A stretch of 44,890 bases of DNA from Nemertoderma westbladi (Eukaryota; Xenacoelomorpha; Nemertodermatida; Nemertodermatidae), in the NCBI GenBank assembly GCA_032718475.1, contig JAUCBJ010006770.1, positions 1-44,890 on the forward strand, in the 5' to 3' direction. Position 1 is the first letter of the stretch. Each line of letters begins with the position of its first letter. A model generated the notes under the pieces. That model saw only the letters and a program-made list of their open reading frames with translations, was not told where the DNA came from and searched no databases. The position numbers and the translations under genes are program-made. Of this stretch, positions 10,765 through 20,542 are shown in pieces.

Positions 10765-12713
10765 GTAAGGTTTTTTTTGTAAAAGTAATGATTCAAATTT
10801 ACTAGTAGGTCTAGTTTACAACGCCGTAAGTCATACAACGCCATCAGAAGTGAGAAGGTGTGTGTCGGAGCCTCACCAGGCACCAGAGTAGTTCAGTTTT
10901 AGTTAAGCTGTTAACAATTCTAAAGTACTACCATCCCCAGGAACCCAGCTTCAATAATTAATTGGTACATGGCTCCAGGTAAAGTATAGAAAGGGGGAGT
11001 AAGTAAAATAGTTGGATAGTGAGAGTATTTAACCTTGGGAGTTAGTGTGACGCCATCAATGCTTTTAAGGTAAACGTTAAGAGAGAGGAGTCTTGAGGTT
11101 GCCTCAGTCAGTAGTGGATTATATTTAAGATTGCAGCAATTTGTAAGTTAAATTGTATAGAATTGCCTATGAAATTGCAGCCAAAAGACAACTTCATCAT
11201 AAACGCTAAGTACAGGAAATATAACTTAGATATTGTCCCGTAGTTCTTTGGATCAGTAAATTCTATAAAGTTTTTTTTTTACATATTGTAAATTAATAGG
11301 AAGGACATTGTTTCTGATGTGAAATACAGTAGTAAGCTGAGTTCAAATATGTTTTCACAATTTTTCTGAAGTTTCCCCGCACTCAAGAATCAGTACATTA
11401 ACGACAAAATCACCATGAACATTGGCTAATCACTGATGCTCCTTATACACTAAAAACCACAGTATGTTGGGAGCTAAAGTTACTACGAACAATGAAAATA
11501 TTGAAAATGTGCAGTCAATTTTTTTTTCACAAAAATGATTAATTTAATGAACCGTGCAGCCATTTTCCTTCTTATACATGGCATTGTATGTTCAGTAATA
11601 GGTCAACTCGAATATTTAAAATTGCCGCTATTTGTTTGTTAATAGTATAAAGCATGGCTCATAAATTTGCAGCAAAATGACACTTCGTTAAAAATCTAGG
11701 TACAGCAAGATACAGTAGTATTGTAGATACATACTATTCATAGGCTTACAAAGCTTACAAAGGCTTAAAGTTTATCTTTAATATTGTCAAATATAGGAAG
11801 TAATAGAAGTATGGATATTATGATGTGAAATACTAAGCTGAGTCTAAATATGTTGTCAGCATTCTTATAAGGTTCCCGTACTAAAACTGATTAAACATGA
11901 AAACCGAAATTAAATCACCATTACAAGAAAGACCCCATAATAATCTCTTACATTGGGCGACGGTGTGCCTCTTTATTGATTGTTAGGCAGAGCGATCAAC
12001 ATTGGCAAACAATCAATATTATTTAAAACGTTAAAACGGACATCGGAAATAGATGAGGAAATTCCCAAGAAGCAAAAATTTCAGGTCGCTGGTGTACTGT
12101 ACTATGTTATTATTATCGTTTTTGACTGACAGAAATAATGACAATCCCTCAATCATTATAATTAACATCGGAAATGATAACCCGGGCCAGGAAAACCCAG
12201 ATATAAATAATCTTAGTTAGGACTTACAAATAAGGATACACAACACATCTACTGTAGGCCCCTCCTCCAGTATTCATATCTTAGTTCTCTCATAACAGTA
12301 ATACCTAATGCAGCACATACATTAGTTCAATATTTTATGCAGCCATTGTTGTGAAAATAAGCGGCAGCCAATAAGCCATTATTTATACAAGAATATCTAC
12401 ATAATTCAGCAAAATATCTATATAATTCACCAAAATGTATATAACGAGATAATAATTGACCCAAAAATTTAAATTGCAGCCACTGTAGTAACCAGGCTTT
12501 TTGCAGCCAAAAGAATGCGGATGTTTTAGAAAGACCATATGGCTACATCCAGATTCCAGGGGTTATGGGATTTTCACCAACCATATTTCATATAAACAAA
12601 ATCATAACTTATAAAACACATCCACCATGGCCATTAACTCAGTAGGCTAGTTATTTTCATTTTCAGAGGATATTATTAGTAGCATAGCATCGTAGACTGT
12701 AATAGCAATCATT
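10765..12713. other. AT-rich non-coding stretch
   Basis: Nothing beyond short chance ORFs is visible. Two segments, around 11100-11300 and 11620-11780, share words such as 'ttaaaattg(c)', 'gccaaaa/gcaaaatgaca' and 'aggaaata', so they may be diverged copies of one repeat. If the flanking exon-like segments are real, this could be intronic. Confidence 0.35.
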
Positions 12714-13086
12714 ATGGACGTGGTTACGACGATGGACGAGCGCGGTAGCTCAATTTGCTCAATTTGCAGTAGCTAAGGCGGGGTAGGTCATTTGGTTGAG
12801 CGCCGGGCCTGCAATCTAATGGTTGTAGGTTCAGCCCCGCCAGGGTCCACTCAGCCTTTCATCCACTGGGGTCGATAAAATGAGTACCAGTTAAATAACT
12901 GGGAGCAAAATTTGGGATAGGAATAGCGCCCACCCCTACCCTCGGGTAGCAGCTATCGAAAGAGGAGCCTTCGGGTCGCCTCCGGCTTCGGCCGACTGTT
13001 TGCTTTTGCTTGTACGACGATGGACGAGTTACCAAAGATGAGTTTAGAACCTCTTGTCAATGGGGCTATCGGCAGCTTTGTGCAAG
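12714..13086 (+). CDS. Candidate first coding exon, split by a SINE insertion
   Basis: An ATG at 12714 starts a frame (MDVVTTMDE...) that is interrupted at 12741 by a SINE. Without the SINE and one copy of its target duplication it would continue in frame as DELPKMSLEPLVNG and end at 13086 with CAAG|gtatgt, a strong splice donor. Because the duplicated 16 bases contain ATGGACGAG, the downstream copy keeps its own ATG (13020), so a slightly shorter reading frame survives. The peptide is too short to assign to a family, and the gene-level call is an inference from the donor, the frame and the ATG. RNA evidence would decide. Confidence 0.35.
12741..13012 (+). mobile_element. tRNA-derived SINE with 16-bp target-site duplication
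   Basis: A 272-bp insertion is flanked by identical copies of TACGACGATGGACGAG at 12725-12740 and 13013-13028. Its 5' part resembles a tRNA, with a pol III B-box-like 'ggttcagcccc' at about 12829. Its body contains 'cctttcatccactgggg' and 'cgataaaatgagtaccag', a segment much like the conserved central domain of lophotrochozoan and cephalopod tRNA-SINEs. The body ends in CT/GC-rich sequence with 'tttgcttttgcttg'. Target duplication length and structure fit LINE-driven retroposition. Family membership is from memory of the motif, not from a search. Confidence 0.8.
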
Positions 13087-13226
13087 GTATGTCAGTAAGT
13101 TACAATGTGTATCATTTAATGTTTAACTCTGCAGTCGGTAATGGTAAAAAAATATCAAAACTTGAAAAATATCACGAGTAAAAATATTGCAAGTACCGAT
13201 GACATGGGAAAGTTAAAATTTGTAAT

Positions 13227-13326
13227 GATATTTTAATTTAAAATCTGTAATGATATTTTAATTTAAAATCTGTAATAATCTTTTAATTTAAAATCTGTAA
13301 TGATATTTTAATTTAAAATATTGCGA
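13227..13326 (+). repeat. 25-bp tandem repeat, four units
   Basis: 'gatattttaatttaaaatctgtaat' repeats at 13227, 13252, 13277 and 13302 with exact 25-bp spacing (third unit slightly changed). A single similar unit recurs near 13555-13580. Confidence 0.92.
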
Positions 13327-13327
13327 A

Positions 13328-13380
13328 ACAATTGCGACCTGGACAATTGCGACCTGGACAATTGCGACCCGGACAATTGC
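13328..13380 (+). repeat. 15-bp tandem repeat, four units
   Basis: 'acaattgcgacctgg' occurs at 13328, 13343, 13358 and 13373 with one C/T change. It directly abuts the 25-bp array, so two unrelated minisatellites sit back to back. Confidence 0.9.
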
Positions 13381-13726
13381 TTCTTCAATTCTTTACAGTT
13401 CTTTTCAGTGTTCTGATCCTCGTGGCTTTATTTTCACTCACCCACTAACGTTCGTTTGTGTAACAAAGCCACTCGGATCATCACATTGTAAAGTGCTACT
13501 TTACACACAAGTACCGTATGTAAATAGTACAGTAGTAATTAATTTAAAAACTGCAATGATATTTTAATTTAAAATCTGTAAATAAATATGAATTTGGTTA
13601 AGAAATACACAAATACCTTCGATATGTATGGCCGAAAGTAGCAAGGTTTGGAATCCACTTGAAACTATTTAATTATACACATTCTAGAAACCTGTAAATA
13701 ATAATATTACTAGAAAGCTAGCTGTG

Positions 13727-13914
13727 CTTTTTTCAGAAGAACCGAGGACCTCATATCCACTCAGCCCATAGAAAGAGTTTAATGGGGGGGGGGGGGGGGG
13801 GGGGGGGCTTTTTTCAGAAGAACCGAGGACCTCATACCCACTCAGCTATAGAAAGTCTTTAATGGGGGGGGGGGGGGGGGTGTGTGCTTTTTTCAGAAGA
13901 ACCGAGGACCTCAT
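13727..13914 (+). repeat. About 80-bp minisatellite with long G runs
   Basis: The block 'cttttttcagaagaaccgag' recurs at 13727, 13808 and 13887 (81 and 79 bp apart). Each of the first two units ends in a G homopolymer (about 13783-13807 and 13864-13880). The G runs could form G-quadruplex DNA and are also places where length and assembly are unreliable. Confidence 0.9.
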
Positions 13915-14959
13915 AAAACCTTTAGTACATTAAACGACCAGTAGGAAAAGGAAAAAAGTTTAAATGAATGTAATTTGCCTTTAAGGGGGCTTATAATGTA
14001 AATATATTATAACTAAAATTATTTCATATTCATTGTGCAAATAATGAAATACAGTAGCTTAATATATATATCATTGCCAACATTGTACATCTCAGTTGCA
14101 GTTAAATTGGATTATTATTGTACAGTACTGTAGATATGTAGGCCTACTGTAAACATCACAGAAACCCGGTAAGGCAATAAATGACAACTGACCAAACTCT
14201 AAAAAGGAGTATTACAACAAATCTTGATTGATAATCTTGATAATCATTGACAAATCTTGATAATTGAATTTCTTATTATTCAATGTGAGATATTAATCAG
14301 TCTGGTTTGAACGGTTCCATTCCTTTAGAATTAATCACGGCTTCGTTTATTGAGTTTAAACCATATGGCTCAAGCGTCTGCAAGTTTGTCTGGTAGTAAC
14401 CTTCTTTTCTTCTCAGTGCCTGTTTCAATGTTTCGCTATTTAGATTTGTAATTCTCTCTATGGGTGTTAGGGTTGGGGGGAAAACACGAAGTCAGATCTT
14501 TAGGGTGATCAAAATAGGTGGAATTTGGTGCCAATATTTCGGCCACAACATGTAATAATAATAATAAATAATTATTTATATTATACAAAATAACAGGCCT
14601 TCAACAGGGCTAATCAGGATGTGTCGAACTACGTAAGAAACTGACTACTGGACTAAAAACACTACTTCCCTAGATTCACTACTCAGACTATATCACTACT
14701 GGGTTGGTACTACCGGTAGGTTAGGTGTGGCAACAAAATATAATATTATTATGGGGCTACGCGTATCCGCGTATCCCTGTAATCGCCGGCAAAGCAATTA
14801 ATTAACAGAATTTCAAACAAAAAATTTACAAAAAATTTATTTAAAGCCGCAAAATAATTTAGTATACGATTGTTACTATTCGCACCAAGAATTAATATTA
14901 AAAGATATTCGTGAAAAATACGGAATTTATATTACGATATGTCTGCGTACAGTATAATC
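13915..14959. other. AT-rich spacer without a gene
   Basis: No coding signal is visible. 14220-14270 has repeated 'cttgataat' words. 14937 onward begins the end of the Penelope-like element on the minus strand. Confidence 0.45.
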
Positions 14960-16057
14960 TTACCATCCCCGGTTGTAATCTATGTTGTATTGCGTGTTGA
15001 GTGTTGGGTGCTCGTGTGTTATGAAATACTTCTCGCTGAGTTTTCTGTCGGTCCAATCCTTGCATATGCGTTTAATTTTGATTGTGAATGGGTGCGGTGT
15101 ACTGTTATGGCCTTCATGTTTATCTAGAAAGTGTTCCCCGATTGGTTCTTTCCGGTTGGCATTATGTATAGAATTTCTATGTTTCATTATGCGTATGCGC
15201 AAGGGGCCCGCCGTTTCTCCTATGTAGTTCTCGACTTTATGGGTGCACAGAGTACATTGTAATTCATAGACCACGTTGCTGGTAGTGCAGGCTCTAACTC
15301 CGTGGTTACAAGTGTAGCAGGGGGTGTTTCTAAGGGATGGCAAGGGGATCCCGTAAGGCTACCTCGTATCAGGAAACGTTTAAGGTTGGGGCCTGGTAGG
15401 TGGACAACCCTGATATTGGATCTGAGCGGTGACAACTCAACAATAGTTTGTTCCCCTTTTCGTACATGTTCGTTAAAAAATGGTATAACTAATGGTATAC
15501 GCGTAGCGTTAACATTTTTGCGTGGGCGGGTTTTGGGTATTGGACCTAATATTGTATTCTGGGTGCTGATACGTGGGTGTGGGGCGGGGTGGTTAGTATG
15601 TCTGGGCATGTTGTGGGGGCTAGTCCTGGTGCTACAGTATGTGTATTATTGGTGTTGGCGTGGGAGTGTCCGTTAGTGCGTGGGCGTAATGGTGGGTTAG
15701 TGCTCGATATTGTGTTTCTACGGCTAGTGCTATTATTCCGTGGGTGTGTTATGGGGGGGAAAGTGCGTTAGATATAAGTTTGGTATCTAAGTGGGCGGGG
15801 TAGTCATTGTTACACAGGATGTTTCTAACTTTATCAAGACTGCGTGAGCGGCCGTTCGGGGTGTTACTATTGCGAATAGCGCGTTGAATGGTTGACCTAG
15901 CGACATTGACAATCATGTTTCGGGGGTGGTTACTGTGGTAGTTCAAAATGATACCAGCACTACTAGGTTTAATAAAAAGTTCAAAATCTATCCGTCCTTC
16001 GTTGTTAATGGTGGTTGTCACGTCAAGGAATGCTAAACTAGAGAAAGATTTCTCCAT
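14960..16057 (-). pseudogene. Penelope-like retroelement, 3' part: end of RT, linker and GIY-YIG endonuclease
   Basis: Read on the minus strand from 16057: first the C-terminal reverse-transcriptase/thumb segment ('FLDVTTTINNEGRIDFELFIKP' is split here as FLDVTT and FELFIKPSS, then 'NYHSNHP'). Next is a linker ('LPGPNLKRFLIRGSLTG'). Then comes a GIY-YIG nuclease (15343-14960) with VVYELQC near residues 24-30, CTLC, YIGETAGPLRIRIMKHR at 40-56, and a late SEKYFITHEHPTLN containing the usual glutamate. This order is diagnostic of Penelope-like elements, whose RT is fused to a C-terminal GIY-YIG endonuclease. Reading changes frame at least twice (between about 15749 and 15609, and near 15343), and the RT catalytic YxDD part is absent upstream of 16057. 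It is a 5'-truncated, broken copy. Confidence 0.88.
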
Positions 16058-16594
16058 GGTTTCTGACTTCTGATTTCTGACTATCCGACAATCTGTCCGT
16101 CAAATATAAGAAAAGGGCATACAATCTAGTTAAAAGTTCAGCTAGAGGGGTTTTCCTGGTCGCAGAATTCATTTCGAGTGTCAGATTTAACATCGGAAGA
16201 CTTCCAAATTGTCTGTTTGGCAGTCAAGCTGTCTGTCGGTAATTTTTTGATGGACATACTGACAGGCATATAGACAGAAACGACGAGGCCAAATTTGAAT
16301 ATTGACATCAGAAATAAAGTCACCAACCACGAAAACCCTTATAGGGAATTTTGTAGACAGATAGTTTGCTTTTTATTGATGGACAGACATTCTGACGGAC
16401 AAATCGACAGTCAATCGGACAGACAGCCATATCTCGAAAAGTAAGACAGATCTTGCTAAACGGTTTTAAAATTTGGAATCTTCATCTCTAAATGAAATAT
16501 AATAAAAAAAAATTTTTAATTTTTTTTTTATATTAATACTTATTTATTATCAATAAAGAGTAAAATTTAGAACATTCTAAAGCTCTAAAGCAAA
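16058..16594. other. Flank between Penelope relic and viral L relic
   Basis: The segment is rich in 'gacagaca/ctgtcgg' words, a composition shared with 29390-29600 and 36110-36310. 16500-16560 is a pair of A and T homopolymer runs, followed by a 34-base AT-rich leader before the ATG at 16595. No gene was seen. Confidence 0.5.
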
Positions 16595-17047
16595 ATGAGT
16601 TCATTAGGAAGCTCAACCAGATTTACCGGTACAGGAAATGTGAAGCACACTAATTTAATACCCAAAAAGAATGGATCAAAAGGTAATAAAGTGTCTACAA
16701 AACCCGCCAAACTAAGTGGCAGATCTTTTGATTTACATTATGATTATCCATCCTCGTTCAAGCATGGAGTGACTTTTAGTCGGTCCAGGAAAGGGAAACA
16801 TGCATATAACAGCGAGGATAAGTGTTTAGACCATAATGATAGAAGAGAGCGAAGCTATCTTTCTTTTGAAGAACATGATGATTGGTATTGCGACGAGACT
16901 GATGAGCTTGGTAAAGTGGTGCCAGTGGAACAGAGGGGTGCGAAAGAACAATACCCTATTACAATCCCGCGCGATGTTTTTTTACTGTCATATAATAATG
17001 ATTTTAAAGGAGCTGATGATGTAAATTTAGATGCTGTTTTGGCTTAA
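16595..17047 (+). pseudogene. L relic, segment 1: Ser/Lys-rich N-terminal 150 residues
   Basis: ATG at 16595 follows a short AT-rich leader and is the first in-frame ATG of the block, so I take it as the original start. The segment is hydrophilic: basic and Ser/Gly-rich for the first ~80 residues, then acidic (residues ~88-105, 'SFEEHDDWYCDETDELG'). It resembles no domain I know. A TAA at 17045 ends it, but the same frame continues at once with similar coding character, so it is most likely the N-terminus of L cut by a nonsense mutation. A separate upstream ORF is the alternative. Confidence 0.6.
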
Positions 17048-17839
17048 CATGGATGGACGTGTTTTACTAAGTTGTTTAAGGATGAAATGATAGAAACTGT
17101 TATCAAAACTGAAATGTGGTATCAGATTCTAAACACTTTAATAAACATGGAAAAAAGGTTTCGAAATCAGTGTTCTAATTTGCCACTTGATTTACTAGAA
17201 GAATTCAAGGACAAATTTAAGGAAGCATCTGGAACAAGACTAAACAAGATGTTTGTGTATCAAGAGCTATGGACTAAATTCTATGAGATTGAACATGACA
17301 GATGTCTTGATAAGGGAGAAACTGATAAAGCTGCAGAAAAGTTGAGTTTGTCAAAATCACAAGTGCTGAATAAGATAACCGGATCCATCCATTATTTCAT
17401 GGCACATAAAACAGTGTTGCTTAAGTGGTTCATAGATGAATTTAAAGGTCCAGGAGATTTCATTAGAGAAGATAAGAGAGAAGACTTCATAATATTGTGT
17501 GATGGTTTGAATAGACAAAGTGTTGACGAATGTGACTGTTGGATAGTACAGCCTTACATAGATACTATTTATGAAAATGCAACACTAGTCAATGATTTCA
17601 TAAAAAGTGAAGATAATTTATTGAAGGTGGATAAACCCTACTTGATTGATGAGTTATTAAAAACTTTCAAGACACTTGACATTTCAAAAAACGAGGATGG
17701 TAAATTAACAAAAAGACTTAAAGAACTTCAATTGAGGTCATTCCCTGAATTTTACACTAACTTAAAATCTATATGTTCTGATTACAAGGTTGAAACTAAC
17801 AGCCTTTTTTGTCAACAGTGCAGGCCATGCTACAAGTAG
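17048..17839 (+). pseudogene. L relic, segment 2: N-terminal region
   Basis: Same frame as segment 1, directly after its stop. It is helix-rich with many charged residues (for example 'LSLSKSQVLNKITGSIHYFM' and 'DECDCWIVQPYIDTIYEN'). This corresponds by position to the N-terminal endonuclease and linker region of bunyavirus L, but the canonical H...PD...D/ExK pattern could not be assigned with confidence. Coding sense shifts to another frame in the overlap 17790-17839. Confidence 0.65.
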
Positions 17840-18374
17840 CAAAAGAGTTCAAGTTATATTCATGATGATTAACATTAAGAAAAAATACACAGACTTGTCT
17901 GTACATGAAGTTCTGAATGACTTGACCAATCAACATGTAAAATCACCTGAATTAACACAAACATTAACTGATTCAGATGCAGGGATAGTTGCTTTTCAAT
18001 CAGTGTGTTATGATTCGATGCAATATACAGAAATAAAGGAGGAGTTACTTTCATCAACGACAACCACTCAGGTATGGAGTTCATTATTAAAACTAAAAGG
18101 GTGGCTTGCTGAAGAATATTTCTGCAGTGAGGTGTTGTCCATTGATCATCTAGATGAAATTGATAAACCTAACTTTTGGGACATCTTATCCAGAGAGCAT
18201 TATTTAGAATTAGATGGATCACAAATTACTAGCATGAAGATCAGACAGAAAGATTTCAGTAAGGTTCCCGATGCAATTCAGATTATAGAGAATTGTGGTT
18301 TTGATGAAACAGGCGAGATGGTTGATTTCAAGTCAGTCTTGATACATGAAATGAACTGGCAAACACAAAGATGA
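17790..18374 (+). pseudogene. L relic, segment 3: frame-shifted continuation
   Basis: This 194-codon frame takes over from segment 2 and ends at a TGA at 18372. The style of coding (Asp/Glu/Ser-rich, 'CGFDETGEMVDFKSVL' near the end) matches the neighbouring segments. Between 18365 and 18430 coding character moves first to the third frame for about 20 codons and then back to the original frame, so three successive frame changes of the same sense sit within ~650 bp. Confidence 0.65.
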
Positions 18375-18421
18375 AAAGGAGTTGTTTTATACAGAAAAGT
18401 GGTCATTTCTAGAAAATATAA

Positions 18422-20542
18422 AGGTGCCTGACTGATATCAAGTTTGAATTACAAATCCATTCTATTGGAGACACTTTACATTCATTGAAATCAAGTAAGA
18501 CAACTGACCTGATGAATGTGTTGTCCAGAACATTCACAAAATTCCGAGACTGGGCTCATGTTAGTGATGCAAGTGAACTGAGTTCGTCTATAGGGCTTCT
18601 TAAATTCAGACACAGAATCAAAAAGAAACATTGTCATGTTCACATAAATCCAGATCTACTAAAAGAAGTTAAGGAAAAGGCTGAGGAAACTTTGAATGGA
18701 CGATTTTCCACCATGATTGACTGGAAAAATCTAGCACCAATAACTGATGATGAAATGGTCAACACATTGTTAGATAATGAGCACCTCATGCAACCCGTAT
18801 CAGTTGATGTTACAACTGATTTCTTATACAAAACTGTAGATAAAGTGCTTGATGCGCTAATAAGTGATGAATTTATCACAAGATTGAATCAGTCTAGTAA
18901 CCTAAGTGTGGTTAACCATTTTCCACCTCAAATAGATTCAACTCACACCCAACTTTATCATGACAGATTATCCATTTTGCCAATCAAGAAAGTACCTCCC
19001 AATTTATATAAAGAGGGATTGGTTAAGGAATATCTAAGAAACCATTATAATTGTGAAATTTATATACAAGTGGAGTTGTTGAAGTGTAAAACGTGGGTGA
19101 CATCTAATCATAGATATGGTATTGTTGATGAGCCATTAATGAAACATATCACTGCTTGCAAACTCAAAACTTTGCAACATTATAATGAGCTTGTAAGAAA
19201 GGAGCAATTTGATCCAAAAACACTTGAAAATTATGGTGAAAGAAATGAGTTTGACCAAATTATAATAGATTGTGATAAGCAATTGCATACACACAACATA
19301 AGTAATGTTGAAAAGTCTGAGGACGGGAGGCAAGCATACTTTCAGTCTGAATATGATAGGAAAAGGACTGATAAAGGACATCAAATCACTAAGGAAGATG
19401 TACTCATGTACATAAGAGGAGAGACTGCAGATGTGTACGGATGTGATAGTTTCATTGATTGGTTCAAAACACCATTAACTTCATCACAGCAACAATTTCT
19501 CTCAGATAACAAAGATGAATACCTTGAAGGGTTGTTGGATGCATCTAAGTGCTATGAAGGGATTCAGAATTTAATATACAAAGACTCATATGACTTGTTA
19601 CACAGATTTCTACATACCAAGGCTGGTTACTATTGTATACTTATGAATAAGATTGCAACAGGATTTATGGCAAGTAAAGGCGAAGAGCAACGTATACCAA
19701 AAGAGAAAGGCGGAATATTTTCAATTAAACGAGTGTGTTTAATACTTAGCACTAAGTGTCCCGTTGAGAGACCTAGCATTGGCTGTATCACAAGTACAAA
19801 GTCAGATGTTTATAGAGGCTTATGTGATGCACCAACCTTTTACATGAGCATGAGATCAGTTCTGAAACTTGAATGCTTAGTTTATGAAGTACCTTTAATT
19901 TGTCTTACTATTAAAAATGCAACACCTGATGAGTATATATCTATTGATGATATGATCAACAATTGCGGAAACATTATAAATTTTTCAGTGAAAAATGCAA
20001 GGAATATTAATGAGCTATTCGGTAACAGTAGATATTTTATGATGTCAGTATGTAGCACACTTGCACACCAAAATGTTTCTAGTAAGTTAGATACTAAGCT
20101 ACATTCCTTAAGTGATTTGCCATTACTCAAAGAGATCATAAGGTTCTACCGAAATTTGTGCAAAAATCATCTGAGTATTAAACAATCAGTAGCCACTGGA
20201 ACAACATTCAAACAAGACTTGCTGTTGTTTCCCTCTATAAAGGTTCATCATAACTTCCAAACTTTGATAAACATCATTTACTACATTCATTCTTTTGTTA
20301 AATGGTTCAATGAATCAGCCCCAGAAGTGAACAAAGCTTTTATAAAGTTTGTAGAGCCAAAAGTGAAGATGTCAAAAGCAAGCAAAGACAGAATAAAGTT
20401 CTCTGAAGGCAATATCGATGACCCAGAAGAATTCTTGAAGTACTTTTATGAAAACCCTGATAAGTTGACAAAGTTTGTACCTTCAGTTGTGAAAGCTGCT
20501 GCACTTAGGTATTCTGTGGATTATCCAGTTGTTAATGAATAG
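18422..20542 (+). pseudogene. L relic, segment 4: region preceding the polymerase core
   Basis: About 705 codons are open in the original frame up to TAG at 20540. A 'NSRYFMMSVCSTLAHQ' segment at about 20025-20070 resembles the conserved stretch ahead of the polymerase core in bunyavirus L ('sRyifM...' style). No stop or frameshift occurs within it. The frame continues without interruption after the TAG, so the TAG is a point nonsense mutation. Confidence 0.75.
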
